In this document: piece by piece, positions 28,001 through 37,145 of the stretch
Numbering within the stretch: the first letter of the stretch is position 1
How the letters are laid out: every line of letters starts with the position of its first letter
Source of the DNA: Embiotoca jacksoni
Lineage: Eukaryota > Chordata > Actinopteri > Embiotocidae
Length of the DNA: 64,000 nucleotides
Assembly (NCBI GenBank): GCA_022577435.1
Contig: JAKOON010000006.1
Coordinates: forward strand, 430,001 to 494,000
Reading direction: 5' to 3'
The notes under the pieces: model-generated
Databases searched by the model: none
What the model was told of the DNA's origin: nothing
The model's input: the letters and a program-made list of their open reading frames with translations, nothing else
Position numbers and translations under genes: made by a program

Positions 28001-28307
28001 GGCTATAACTATGATTTTGTTTTTACTGTCCTGTAGCATTAAAATAACCTCAACATCACGCTGCTTATCTGTTGGGGTTTCGACAAAACGATGTTCACCG
28101 AGATATCTGGCTTTCAAACTCACTTCCTGGTTTGTTGAGTACACGTGAATGAACACATACTCACACGGGTGCACATGCATGCACAGGTCGTGGAGATGAA
28201 CTCCAAAGTGTTTGTTGTTTTATATTGCTGTGAAAAAAAATGATGACGGATACGAACTCAGAAGCGTGCACACACACCTAAGCACCAATCATGTACACGC
28301 GCGCGCG

Positions 28308-28384
<77 letters not shown>

Positions 28385-28473
28385 GCTTGTATTCCTCCAG
28401 GTGTTGCAGACACACCCGACTGCCTTCGAGTTCTTTTAATTAAGAGCAAAGTGTGATGATCCAATCCAGCAAA

Positions 28474-28532
<59 letters not shown>

Positions 28533-30683
28533 CTCTCTCTTTCTCTGCCGCCGTCTGCAGAACTGAGCTGCAAAGCAACAGGACAAACTGCACAGCGACA
28601 GCGGCGGTGTGTCTGTATGTACGAGCGTACTGTTCCTTCCGCAGCACCATCTGGGTCTGTGGTGCAGTTTTCTCAGACGTACAGAGCAGTACTGAGCAAT
28701 ACTGAGCAATACTGAGCAGTACAGAGCAGTACTGAGCAATACTGAGCAGTACTGAGCAGTACTGAGCAATACTGAGCAGTACTGAGCAATACTGAGCAGT
28801 ACTGAGCAGTACTGAGCAATAGTGAGCAGTACAGAGCAGTACTGAGCAGTACTGAGCAATAGTGAGCAGTACAGAGCAGTACTGAGCAGTACTGAGCAAT
28901 ACTGAGCAGTACAGAGCAGTACAGAGTAGTACAGAACCCGTGTGCGTGCGTCCACCTGTGTAAAGCAGGAGCGAACATCTCCCCGTTGTGCACTAAAAAC
29001 ACTGCCGCTGCAGTCTGTCTGCAGACAAAGCGGGCAACGACACGCGCTGCAATTAGTGAAAAATCAACACCGGTGCAGGTTAACAAGAGAGGAAAAAAAG
29101 AAAGAAAAAAGGTTGAGAGCATCAAGAGCAGCCAGTGAACTGAATACTTAAATATTTCAGGAAGCGCTTCCAAGTGTGTGCTATTTTCAGACCTGATCCA
29201 TAATTCAACATTAGCATTTTTCTCTCAGAAACCTTGAAACTCTAAAAGTCTGCTCTGAAAATGTTTTATTTTTTTCTCGTTATTTCAGCTGAAAGACACA
29301 AAGTTAGACGTGCTGGGGAAGATTTTTTTTTTTTTTTGATTTTTTTTTTTTTTTAACGTAATGCTGACGGCTGCTGTTTTTTTTTTTGTTTTTTTTCAGA
29401 TATTAACATGAATGAGTGAATTAAACGATCTGAGTGGACGGATAGAGGCCGGTAAGAACATGTGGGCAACATCTGGAAGGAGAATCTGTCTTGCGTTAAA
29501 TCTGCAGAACTTCTGAAAGTTTCTGTTATATTATACGACGACATGAGACAGTTCTCGCTGTCAAGTTTCAGCGACTTCTTTTGAATTGGTTGAACAGTTT
29601 CAAGCGTAAAACTTCCAAAGAGGAGAAAAGAGAGTTGACATAGAGAACATAACGGATAAATGTGTTTACTGGTTGGTTAAGGTGACCTCCAACAGGATGC
29701 TGTTCATGTTCAAAAGAATAAATCTGAAACGGGACTTTTAAACTCTTTCTGTCGCTGATATCTGATTTTAAAATGATCGTTCTTGTGACGTCACGGAAAA
29801 TCCGACATCTTGTTTTTATAACAAACATTTTAAAAAGAGCCAGATTCACAAAAGTAGACTTCGAGTCAGATGACGGTTTGTACAAGTTGGTTTTCATTGG
29901 AAATATGTAGTTAAATGCATTGCAATGTTTAGTTAAAAATATATATATATATTATTAGTTTTTTTTGTTTGTTTGATGTATTTCACATTATTTACATGTG
30001 TCACTTTACAGGTTGTTGATGCGGTTGTTTTTTTTTTTATGACTCCCCGACTGTTTACCCCGACCTGAGTAAATTTGTCGCTGGTCAGAGATCTCTATTT
30101 ATACACGACGTGAAATTTGTAAAAGGGCTATTGGTGTCTGAAAAAGCGCAAGCAGCCGTGTATTTACACACCCGACTACGATCCACAGAAACATCCGCAT
30201 TTATTGTGCAGTCGTGTTTGCGCGCATCTGGTAAATGTAGCCTAATCCTTTTCTCTGTTCGTTTGTTTCTTAAAGCAGCTCCCATCTGTTCAGATACGAG
30301 TTCGACGGCGACTGGATCCAAACAATAAAGCCGTAAGACTAAAAATAACTCCTGCGTGTTCGCGGGTGGGAAAATCGCAGTCTCACGTTACGCGTCCGAC
30401 CCACACGGCGATATGTAAATATTGATCGGTGCAGCTCTGAGGAAAACTGTCAAAATTCCTCCGGAAACCACGGCTGGAGGTCGGGCTGTCGTCCCCCCCC
30501 CCCCTCCCTCCCCACCCCCCCCCGAAGTCCACAGCTTCTGACCTTGACACCCAACTTACACTTGACCCGCCCCTGGACGGCCGTATCAGGCCGCAGACAG
30601 GGAGGAGGGCTTCGCTGCCCTCTGCATGCACCCTGCAGCGTGCAGCCTGCAGCCTCGGGGAGCCCTGGTGAAGAGAGATTAGC

Positions 30684-30752
<69 letters not shown>

Positions 30753-31631
30753 GGGACCCCTTGCAAGAAGCTCTTCCCATTCTTCCAGTTTCCCCCCCCC
30801 CTCCCCATGCTCTCCCCCCTTTTCCACCCCTCTAATCCTTAAAAAGCTCTAAATCCTCCCACCTCTCCCTCCTCCCGCACCCCAAAGTCCCGATAACTTC
30901 TCGGGTCCATCTGGCGTCGAGGAGCAACAAGCTGCTCGTCGTCGCTTCACCGAGCGATCACAGAAGGGTTAAGAGAGATCTCACAAATGTTACAAAAAAA
31001 AAACAAGACTTGCAACGAGCGCACGGCGACAAACGCTTCTCCGTCGACTCGAGCCTCCATCCTCCCACCCTACGACCCCTCTGCATCCCCTCCTCCCCCC
31101 CCCGTCTCAAACGTCAACAACCTCTCTGCTGAGCGCATCAATATTTTACACATTAGTTCTATATTTTTTGGAAAACCTCAACAACAACAACAAAAAAAAG
31201 AAAGCTCCCGGAGATGTGGAGTGGGGAGCTCGGAGAGGACGAGACTTCCTGCTGAGGATTTTTTTTTTTTTTTTAGCATCTCAGATGTCGGTCACTGCTG
31301 CTTTCAGCCACCACAGCGCGACGGACGGCTCCGCTCCGCCGACAATCCTCTGGAGCGGGAAGTCGGTGGAGGTTTTAAAGCGAGCCAGCGGAGGGACCGG
31401 AGTGTCTCGGAGAAGGACGGAGAGTCCGTTCAGGTCGCCCAGGTGTCGACTTCTCACCCCGGCAGGCGTCCGATCTTCGGTTTCTGTCGTGCCGAAGGTT
31501 AGTAAACAGATAACAGATAAAAGTCCAGCGTATCAGCACGACCTCATCACCGACGGCTGCTGCGCTCCCAGCCTGACCGGGCGGTGCGGACCAGACGGAC
31601 CCGGTCCCGATTGCGCTTTAAGGAACCGGAT

Positions 31632-31668
<37 letters not shown>

Positions 31669-33849
31669 GCATGTGAACCGTCACCGGAACCGAAGCGAAT
31701 CTGTGACACTTCTGCCGTCGGAGACAAATTCATCCCGTACGTTTCAGAGAGAGAGTATTTTTGTACGCTTAACATAAAGTTTAGACGCTCATTTTATCGG
31801 CTACGGTTTATATAGAAATTCATTAATGGCGGAAGTGTTGATATTTTTAAATTGAAAACATTTTTCATTTAATTATATGTACTTTTTGAAATTCTTTTTT
31901 TCATTTCTGTCCTTGTTGTATTCACACTTTCACACCTCTCCAGCGTTCTTTTAATTACTTTTATTTCTCTTATTTTTTCTATCTCCTGTTTTATCCGAGC
32001 TCCTATTTCACTCTCACTTGTTCTAATTATTATTTATTGAACTGACGCATCGGTGTTTTAATGTTAAACCTCTGATATCCAAAAGACTTAAAAACATCCT
32101 CTGTCACAGGTAAGATTGGTGCGTTTAAGTTATATATTAAGTTACATATCAATACTGAACAGATTCAAGAACACACATTGAAATTAAAGGTACTATTATT
32201 ATCATTTGAAAACAGTAAATCTGATTGCTTTCAACGTTTGTTTGGACTTTAAGCAAAGTAGACGATCATTTTGTGTTCTTGATTCGATCGCAGCTCAGAC
32301 TTCCTGAATTAGCAAAGATAAACCGTAGGTTACGTGTTGGGTCTGTTTATACAACCCCGCTATCACGGCATAGCGTGAAATAGACAGAGACAGAGAAAAC
32401 GTGAGATAGCCACGCTTTGCACTGTACAGGCGTGAAAGTTACACATTTTCCTGCAGTGGACGGAAACGAAACCTACTGCGTGATTTACAGGAAAATTTAA
32501 CTTTTAGCTCAAACATGTGGTTACTAAACAAGCAAAAACAAAAAAAAACAACTAGAAACAACTAGATACTGGATTCGAATGTTGTCGTTTTCGCACGGCA
32601 ATTTGTCCCAAAACCTCTGTAGCAGGACCTCGGTCACGTGACATTTCACGCTTACAAAACGTGTAACTATCACGCCTCGACAGGCCAAAGCGTGGCTATC
32701 TCAACGTTCTGCCGTAGTGGACCTGCGTGTCTATTTCACGCTTTGCCGTGATACCCGGGTTGGTTTAATGATCTCCCGTATTGGCGCGGCAACATGTGTA
32801 AGGACTTTTCTGAACTAAAAGATGTCAAAGTGCTCCAAACTTTTCAAACGATGCGTGTTTTCCTTCCTTTCGATTGTTCCCTCTGACTCATTCACTGACC
32901 TACATAAGTCAACTCCGGACAAAAGACTCTTGTCTTCTCTGCGTCAAACCAACCGGTGACGGCCGACTCGATAAGCAAGTAAATGTGCTTCTGGAGTACA
33001 TTTTCTCCGCAGAAGCATCGGCTGGGGGACTAAACCGTGAAAACTGAGCCCAACGCCGGCGCCAAAGGGAGGTTAAATCTTGCTGATATTACCAAACAGA
33101 ATACGTCACTCCCCCGTCTTCCAGCTTTTGCTATTTATTCATCGTTTCTTGAAAGAATCAGCATCTTGCATAACACGCTCTCGCACAGCAGCTTCACCGG
33201 CAAAACGTGGCCGATTCCCCTAAAATCTCATTTGTCCTTTTTTTTTTTGTTGTTGTTTTTTTTTTGTCCACGGAGCTCCGGTCCCATTAATGATTAGCCA
33301 GATGATGAAGCCATTATTGACTGAACCTGCACCTGAGCCTCATGGAACATTAAATAGATCACTTCCTCTCGAGGGGGCCCCCCCTGACGAGGCCCTCACC
33401 CAGCTTCCCCTTCAGGCTGCAGTCAGGAAATGAAAACAGCCATTAAGAATCGGAGCGGAGGATGCGGAGGAGCTGTGGGATGATCTGCAGCCTGCAACAT
33501 GCTTTATTACGAAGCTGGAGGGGGGGGGGGGGGGGGGGGGGGGGTGGAGGGCGCACACACCTCACATGGGTGTGAGGGTGGGTTTGGTTGGAGCAGGTTA
33601 GCACACAGGCCCGGCTCAGTGGGAGGCTCTGCCGGTTCTGGAACCCCCCCTCCCTTCTTTCCCCCCCCCACACACCTCCCCTGAGGCCTTCAGAGACCAG
33701 CACTAACCAAGGGGAGCACACCACTGTCAGGTCCCTCTAAACATCTCCCACTACCTCCTGCCATTTTCCCACAATGCCCTTTTAGTGGCGAACACTTCCT
33801 GCTCAGCCTTAGCATCCTCGTGCTTCGTTGCACAACTCGAGATTCTTTG

Positions 33850-33886
<37 letters not shown>

Positions 33887-34060
33887 GGGAAGAATTTTCG
33901 GTTTGATCTCCCGATAAGGAGAGTTTACAAACGTGCTGTGATTTATTCTCTTTATATCTTTTTCCTCATCGGTGTACCGTGTCTCGTGGCCTTTCTACGA
34001 GACTGCCAACCACACCCCATCTTCTCCCCTCCGCTCCGCTCGAGGTGGGGGGGGGGGGGG

Positions 34061-34113
<53 letters not shown>

Positions 34114-35068
34114 TCACCGGCGCCCTCGGCACCACCGGGGCTTATAAAACGGTCCGGTCTGTAATGTCACTGTTGCTCCCATTATTGTCAAAGCGACGTG
34201 TCTTTCTCGCGCACACATGCACGCGTACATCCACGCCGATAAAGCGCGCTGCCCCCTGCACGCGTGCGTAAAAAAGAAAAAAGAAAAAGGGGGAGCTCGG
34301 TGTAAACGGAGGGACCGGGTGCAGTCCCCATTGATGAAAAACGAGTGGGTGAAGGATGGATGATGCTATGATTCATCCCAAGTACCCCCCCCCCCCTTCC
34401 TCCCTCCCTCCCTCCCTCCCTCCAACCAGGCGCTGTCACACCCCATCCTCTCTCGCAGCCCTATCTCTACACCTGTAACGCGTTTGACCCTGTTTTCAGG
34501 TCATCTCCATTCACGGGGACTGGATTTTTTTTTATTTCATTTAATTTTTTTTCTGGACCGATTCCAGGTCTTATTCTGAAGGGGACCAGCTGTGCGTGTT
34601 TCTGAGGATGCGGACTTCTGTTTTGGGGGAAAACGCATCCTCCAGCTCTACTCTGCCTTTAAGGTTTGGGAACACACCGAGACCCTTTTTTTTTTTTTTT
34701 TTTAAGACCAAAATCATGTGCAGATTGATGCAGAGCGGAGGACATGATGGTGCCCGGCTGTGATGGGTGTGTGTGTGTGACGGTACACCGAGCTCGGTGT
34801 AGCTATAAGAGACATCATCTCTGCTACGCGTTAGAACTTCCACGGGAAGAAGAAAGAAGAAGAAGAAGAAGAAGAAGAAAAAAGAAAGATATCGCCCTTA
34901 CTTTAGCATGGCTTGTTCTTTCTCCTCTTCCTCCTTCTGCCGAGCCATCACTGCCATGATGATCTTCCTCTCCTCCTCCGTGAGGTGGCTGAGGTCCGGC
35001 AGATCCGGCATGGATGGCGGCACGGTGGGTGGGCGAGGGCCGCCCTGGGGCCCCACCGAGGCGGACAT
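1558..35068 (-). CDS. rims1: rims1: RIM1 presynaptic active-zone scaffold, 5' half (partial at left edge)
   Basis: RIM1 sits at the presynaptic active zone. It binds vesicle Rab3 and Munc13 through its N-terminus and recruits calcium channels and vesicles for fast release. Coding exons seen on the minus strand are join(34902-35068, 16817-17030, 2970-3253, 1558-2459), and all splice phases agree (2/1, 0/0, 2/1). The visible product is about 522 aa. It comprises the Rab-binding helix (about residues 24-55), a second basic helix (57-84), a zinc finger with Cys90, 93, 106, 109, 114, 117, 132 and 135, and an Arg/Glu then Gly/Pro/Ser-rich linker. RIM1 is preferred over RIM2 because of the acidic EEEEKEQAMLK helix end, GHLCSYC in the finger, the SNN-V junction and the MRMHAKVS/KRQMSISSSEEEG linker text. 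The PDZ, C2A and C2B exons are absent and presumably lie left of position 1. The a/b paralogue cannot be decided here. Confidence 0.93.
2460..2969. other. rims1 intron between exons 4 and 3
   Basis: A short 510-bp intron with no further features seen. Confidence 0.85.
2970..3253 (-). CDS. rims1: rims1 coding exon 3 (end of zinc finger, SGAWFF-equivalent)
   Basis: The acceptor is CAG at 3254-3256 and the donor GTAAGG starts at 2969. Length is 284 nt, and the final codon AA|G is completed in the next exon. It begins VMWVCNLCRKQQEILTKSG, supplying the last two zinc ligands, then SGEWFSGSG where RIM and rabphilin proteins normally read SGAWFF or SGAWFY. The remainder is low-complexity linker rich in Ser, Pro and Asn, ending RSRSQSEPPREK, which matches the RIM1 linker. 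Confidence 0.94.
5551..5564 (-). promoter_or_regulatory. CTCF core motif (intronic)
   Basis: On the minus strand it reads CCAGCAGAGGGCGC, a full match to the degenerate CTCF core CCASYAGRKGGCRS. It is in the 13.6-kb rims1 intron. Confidence 0.55.
5872..5885 (-). promoter_or_regulatory. CTCF core motif (intronic, second copy)
   Basis: On the minus strand it reads CCACTAGAGGGCAC, again a full match to CCASYAGRKGGCRS. It has the same orientation as the motif 320 bp away. Confidence 0.55.
6567..6604 (+). repeat. (TG)n microsatellite
   Basis: About 19 dinucleotides, with interrupted TG sequence on either side. Confidence 0.9.
6827..6919 (+). repeat. (GT)n microsatellite
   Basis: About 46 perfect GT units. 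It is the first of three long GT arrays within 480 bp. Confidence 0.95.
7010..7105 (+). repeat. (TG)n microsatellite
   Basis: About 48 perfect units. Confidence 0.95.
7229..7302 (+). repeat. (GT)n microsatellite
   Basis: About 37 perfect units. Confidence 0.95.
7616..7712 (+). repeat. (CCTTT)n pentanucleotide microsatellite
   Basis: At least 13 copies of CCTTT, followed by degenerate copies inside a longer pyrimidine-rich tract (7390-7760). Confidence 0.95.
8915..8994 (+). repeat. (GT)n microsatellite, interrupted
   Basis: GT repeat with a few CG interruptions. Confidence 0.9.
9118..9180 (+). repeat. (TG)n microsatellite
   Basis: About 31 perfect units. Confidence 0.95.
9718..10020 (+). 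repeat. Dispersed 0.5-kb repeat, partial copy
   Basis: Shares CGTCGCCATCTTGTTATTG, GCCTGTCGATCAAACAAACA and the GACGGGATTATTGTCAGAAG block with the full copies. Confidence 0.65.
10265..10404. repeat. Direct repeat of 30 bp, 110 bp apart
   Basis: CACTCAGAGAACCAAGGTCA plus ten further identical bases occurs at 10265-10294 and 10375-10404. The function is unknown. Confidence 0.8.
11422..12069. mobile_element. Short nonautonomous DNA transposon (MITE-like), copy 1
   Basis: The 648-bp element has imperfect terminal inverted repeats. The left end reads CTCAACCCGGTATCGCGGC and continues GAAGCGTGAAATAGACACG, and the right end is the inverse (...GATACCGGGTTG). It is flanked by the 5-bp duplication CGAGT (11417-11421 and 12070-12074). 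No transposase is encoded. The right half contains four 34-bp tandem repeats. Confidence 0.75.
11894..12056 (+). repeat. 34-bp tandem repeat inside the MITE-like element
   Basis: Units starting at 11928, 11962, 11996 and 12030 each read CGGCGTGTCTATTTCACG then TTTTGCTGTAGTGGAC (the last diverges), preceded by a degenerate partial unit from 11894. The unit is the subterminal part of the element's own inverted repeat. Confidence 0.85.
12596..12656 (+). repeat. (CA)n microsatellite
   Basis: About 30 perfect units. Confidence 0.95.
13955..14620 (+). repeat. Degenerate AT-rich minisatellite, unit about 36 bp
   Basis: Roughly 18 diverged copies of a unit like GTACTTTTTGTGGTGCTGTT followed by TTAAAATNACATT. 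The spacing of GTACTTTTT-type starts is mostly 35-38 bp. Confidence 0.75.
15185..15266 (+). repeat. (CA)n microsatellite
   Basis: About 40 units, preceded by interrupted CA sequence from 15150. Confidence 0.95.
15812..16195 (-). other. Unexplained GC-rich open reading frame in rims1 intron
   Basis: A 127-codon frame on the minus strand is Pro/Gly-rich (LPSQPFSGLPSNPREGPSFW) and sits as a GC-rich island in AT-rich surroundings, followed by ATAAATAAAATAAATAAAGC. No family recognised. It may be a retroposed or transposon-derived fragment. Confidence 0.25.
16817..17030 (-). CDS. rims1: rims1 coding exon 2 (first part of zinc finger)
   Basis: The acceptor CAG is at 17031-17033 and the donor GTGAGA starts at 16816. 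Length is 214 nt (1+213). The exon encodes LHQQFESYKQEVRRIG (second helix), then the finger with CGIC, GCGHLCSYC and KFCARCGG, ending SLRSNN. Six of the eight expected zinc ligands are here and the last pair is in the next exon, so the finger is split by an intron of 13.6 kb. Mammalian isoforms may carry a few extra residues (EDKV) at this junction, and none are encoded at either visible edge here. Confidence 0.95.
20725..20761 (+). repeat. (CA)n microsatellite
   Basis: About 18 units. Confidence 0.9.
20860..21035 (+). repeat. Dispersed 0.5-kb repeat, partial copy
   Basis: Shares GTCACCATCTTGTTGTTG, GACCATATTTGGACAGGCT and GTCAATCAAACAGACACGCC. Confidence 0.65.
21713..21764 (+). repeat. (GT)n(GC)n microsatellite
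   Basis: GT array ending in a short GC array (potential Z-DNA former). Confidence 0.9.
22008..22090 (+). repeat. (GT)n/(GTGC)n microsatellite
   Basis: GT array with regular GTGCGT interruptions. Confidence 0.9.
22690..22865. repeat. Possible nonautonomous transposon fragment
   Basis: Contains TTGGTCCAAAAGTCC, TTTGGTCCAAGACGCCTTTC and AAAAGGTGTGAAAGGACCCT, which look like inverted-repeat text of fish hAT-like short elements. The assignment is from memory and weak. Confidence 0.3.
24210..24680 (-). repeat. Dispersed 0.5-kb repeat, rearranged copy
   Basis: Mostly inverted relative to the other copies (GGGCCACTAGAGGTCGGCTC, GACTCCCATTCAACTTCTCT), with one short block in the forward orientation near 24625. 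It looks like a rearranged or nested insertion. Confidence 0.55.
25353..25428 (+). repeat. (CA)n microsatellite, interrupted by TCA
   Basis: CA arrays separated by repeated ATCA interruptions. Confidence 0.9.
27029..27108 (+). repeat. (AAG)n trinucleotide microsatellite
   Basis: About 26 GAA/AAG triplets without interruption in rims1 intron 1. Confidence 0.95.
27310..27870 (+). repeat. Dispersed 0.5-kb repeat, near-complete copy
   Basis: It shares many blocks with the copy at 40975-41495: CAGCAGTGACGTCATCCGTT, GACCATATTTGGACGAGCTG, CTGTCAATCAAACAGACACG, AGTTGAATGGGAGTCTATGG and GACCTCTAGTGGCACTCGGT. It has no coding capacity. The family is not identified. Confidence 0.75.
28309..28382 (+). 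repeat. (CA)n microsatellite
   Basis: About 36 units, preceded by CGCGCG. Confidence 0.95.
28475..28543 (+). repeat. (CA)n(CT)n compound microsatellite
   Basis: About 27 CA units running directly into CT units. Confidence 0.95.
28681..28930 (+). repeat. Decamer minisatellite (ACTGAGCART)n, 25 copies
   Basis: There are 25 uninterrupted 10-bp units, mainly ACTGAGCAGT, ACTGAGCAAT and ACAGAGCAGT. A 40-bp higher-order block (AAT/AGTGAGCAGT/ACAGAGCAGT/ACTGAGCAGT) is repeated. Confidence 0.95.
30686..30753 (+). repeat. (GT)n microsatellite
   Basis: About 33 units. Confidence 0.95.
32350..32762. mobile_element. Same MITE-like family, copy 2
   Basis: The 413-bp element has the same ends (CAACCCCGCTATCACGGCAT at left; GATACCCGGGTTG at right) and is flanked by GTTTA on both sides (32345-32349 and 32763-32767). 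The interior shares GACAGGCCAAAGCG and the GTAGTGGAC...GTCTATTTCACG block with copy 1. Confidence 0.75.
34063..34111 (+). repeat. (CA)n microsatellite after poly-G
   Basis: About 24 units, preceded by a 14-base G run. Confidence 0.95.
34902..35068 (-). CDS. rims1: rims1 coding exon 1 (Rab-binding helix)
   Basis: The ATG at 35066-35068 has a good context (A at -3) and begins MSASVGPQGG, matching the usual RIM1 start. The exon encodes 55 codons plus two bases, including PDLSHLTEEERKIIMAVM, the amphipathic helix that contacts Rab3 in RIM proteins. It ends CTAAA before the donor GTAAGG at 34901. Mammalian RIM1 has a further short segment between this helix and the next (CVVRDMAK...). I saw no such exon in the 17.9-kb intron, and direct splicing to 17030 keeps frame (Lys-Thr-Leu-His). 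Confidence 0.93.
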
Positions 35069-35700
35069 CTTTTCGACCACCACCCCACCACCACCACCAC
35101 CACCACCACCGCCGCCGCCGCCTCCTCCTCCTCCTCCTCCTTCTATTCCTCCTCGGCGTGTCGTTTCGGCTGACAGGTTCCCCGGAGCGTTCCCGAGCCA
35201 CGCCTCACGACATGGTCCGCGGGCGGCGCGGCGGCGGCAGCGGCAGCCGCAGCTCCGGCGAATAGTGCGAGCCGCTCATGGTCCCGTGCGCCCTTCGGTT
35301 GTGCTTTTTTTTTGTTGTTGTTCGTCCTCTCTCTGGGTGTTTCTCCAGCCGCGCTCTCGTCGTCGTCGCCGTCGTCGTCGCCGCCGCTCCCCCCCCGCCC
35401 CCCGCCGGTCCTCCTTTTCCCCTCCACCTGCCCGGAGTCACGGGGAGCCCACCATCTCCGTTTTCCTCACGCCGGGAGTTGAGGTCGAGCTGTGGGGGGG
35501 CCCCGTGGTTCTCTCTCGGCTGGTCCGCGGTTCCTCCACCGTCGTCGGACTGGAGCTGGATGTTGGGGCGGCAAAGGCGGAGTCCGTGCTTGCCTCTCTC
35601 TCTCTCTCTCTCTCTCTCTCCCCCTCTCTCCCTCCCTCCCTCTCTCTCTCTCTTTCTCCGTCAATGGGTATACAGCCCTCCTTCCTCTCTCGTTTTTTGC
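35069..35700 (-). promoter_or_regulatory. rims1: rims1 5' UTR / CpG-rich promoter region
   Basis: CpG-rich sequence lies directly upstream of the rims1 ATG, with no TATA box that I can place. Within 15-85 nt of the ATG, runs of CCA, CCG and CCT (plus-strand reading) at about 35082-35140 form a composite trinucleotide repeat in the expected 5' UTR. A (CT)n tract is at 35598-35655. The transcription start is not determined. Confidence 0.55.
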
Positions 35701-35953
35701 AGAGGCGCGCGCTTACTCATGTGAGAATGGGGTCCTCACCATCATCACATGCAAGCGCTGCTTTTAGTGTGGCCGCGTACACACGCACGCACGCACACAC
35801 ACACACACACACACCTGCCACACAAAGTTAAGAAGTGCTACGAGGATCGAACACTCATCACTTCCTCTCGCGATACTTGATGTGTCTTTTATGTATTTTG
35901 CAAACTCAAAACGAGTCACACGTTAAAGTCAAGTTCTAGATTCTGAGGTCCGT

Positions 35954-35974
35954 TTCAGCACCATGGACAGCAGC
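35954..35974 (+). promoter_or_regulatory. REST/NRSF (RE1) silencer element
   Basis: The first 17 bases, TTCAGCACCATGGACAG, fit the RE1 core consensus NTYAGMRCCNNRGMSAG at every position, and the following CAGC resembles the extended site. It lies about 0.9 kb upstream of the rims1 ATG. REST silences neuronal genes in non-neuronal cells through such sites, so it plausibly restricts rims1 to neurons. Confidence 0.7.
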
Positions 35975-36888
35975 CGCTCTGAACAACACACATTTGATTT
36001 GATTCAACCATCTCTCTCCCCCCCCCCCCCCCCCCCCCCCACCCCACCCCCAGCAGTTTAAACACTTATACCTCATGGTTATTTCAATTTTATAGGCAGC
36101 AAACTAGAAAAAAAATAATTGTTATTTAAAAATATCTTGTTTTATTTTACAAATTCTTTCTCAGTAGTTTGAACACTTATCAGAAAAATAAATATCTTAT
36201 GTGATTTTACAAATTCTTTCTCAGCAGTACACGTACACGTACCACAAAAATAAATAACTTTTCAAATAATATTTTATCTTGTTTAATATATATATATATA
36301 TATATATTATCATTATACTGCTTTGATTCTGGTAGGATCCACTTTCCGTCACTTGATTGGAGGCTGTTTTATGTGAAAAAGTACTTTATGTAAATGTGTT
36401 TTATCAGATTTTCCCTATTTGTTTTATGTATCCTATGATCAAATACGTTTTTTTTTCCTGGCTGCAAGACTATTTTATCACAGTTATGTGCCACCTAGTA
36501 AAATTAATATCTTATGTTAGGCTTATCTTTTTTATTCCCACATTAGAAATTAGACATGATCCAGGCATGCATAAAATCTTATTTCCCTATTGGTTGACTC
36601 TAGAAAACTAATTTCCTTTTTCCAGTTGCGTTTATTTTATTTCTATTAGATAATAAATTATTTATATTTCTTGTTGCCTCGTCGGTTGAGCCAATCAAAC
36701 TGTAAAGAAGAAACTTTATTGAGGTGTTTGTCTGCTGATCTCAGAGGAGGAAAGCTCCCTGCTCGATCAAACAGCTTCTGTCCGATAATGGGCCTACCCT
36801 CGGTCAGCGCTACTACAGCCTCGTTGTGCATTCCCATCCAGACTCCCAGGCTATACCGATCCCGGAGCTGGCACCGGTTTCTCCCCGA

Positions 36889-37040
36889 TGACGTAATGCC
36901 GGGTGAGTGGCAGGGTCCATCCAGCAGATGGCATTAACCCCGGCTGCTGCTGGTGCTGGTGCTGCCGTTGCTGCCGCTGCTGCCACCCAGCCTCCGTCGA
37001 GTGACGTCACCGCGGAGGTGACTGTACCGCGGTGACGTCA
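36889..37040 (+). promoter_or_regulatory. Cluster of three CRE/ATF sites
   Basis: TGACGTAA is at 36889-36896, the full palindromic CRE TGACGTCA at 37002-37009, and again at 37033-37040. The two perfect sites lie 98-136 bp upstream of a TATA box, a typical layout for a cAMP-responsive promoter. Confidence 0.6.
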
Positions 37041-37137
37041 ACTTCCCGTGGTGCAGGATTTTGTCATCATTTAGGTCGTGACTAGGGACCACCAGCTCCT
37101 GAGTGACACAGTCGTGCTGCTGCTGCGGACCTCGGAC

Positions 37138-37145
37138 TATAAATA
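37138..37145 (+). promoter_or_regulatory. TATA box of an unassigned plus-strand promoter
   Basis: TATAAATA sits in GC-rich sequence just downstream of the CRE cluster, so initiation would be expected near 37170. The following sequence has only a very short reading frame (ATG at about 37224, stop after 7 codons) and no recognisable product. It may belong to an unannotated or noncoding transcript divergent from rims1. Confidence 0.45.

Larger units (their letters stand above)
17031..34901. other. rims1 17.9-kb first intron
   Basis: Noncoding on my reading. It holds dispersed repeats (20860-21035, 24210-24680, 27310-27870), (AAG)n at 27029-27108, a decamer minisatellite at 28681-28930, a second inverted-repeat element at 32350-32762 and CpG-rich stretches at about 24920-25260 and 30990-31720. 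An exon equivalent to the mammalian CVVRDMAK segment was not found. Confidence 0.7.

Noticed and set aside
28258..29173. Open frames of 166-213 codons
   Set aside because: They translate the decamer minisatellite and the CA arrays; there is no protein homology.
31168..31815. A 215-codon plus-strand frame
   Set aside because: It begins in an AAC/A-rich run, passes through poly-T and a CT repeat, and has no recognisable domain or splice evidence.
34908..35831. A 307-codon plus-strand frame
   Set aside because: It is antisense to rims1 exon 1 and made of triplet and CT repeats in a CpG-rich region.
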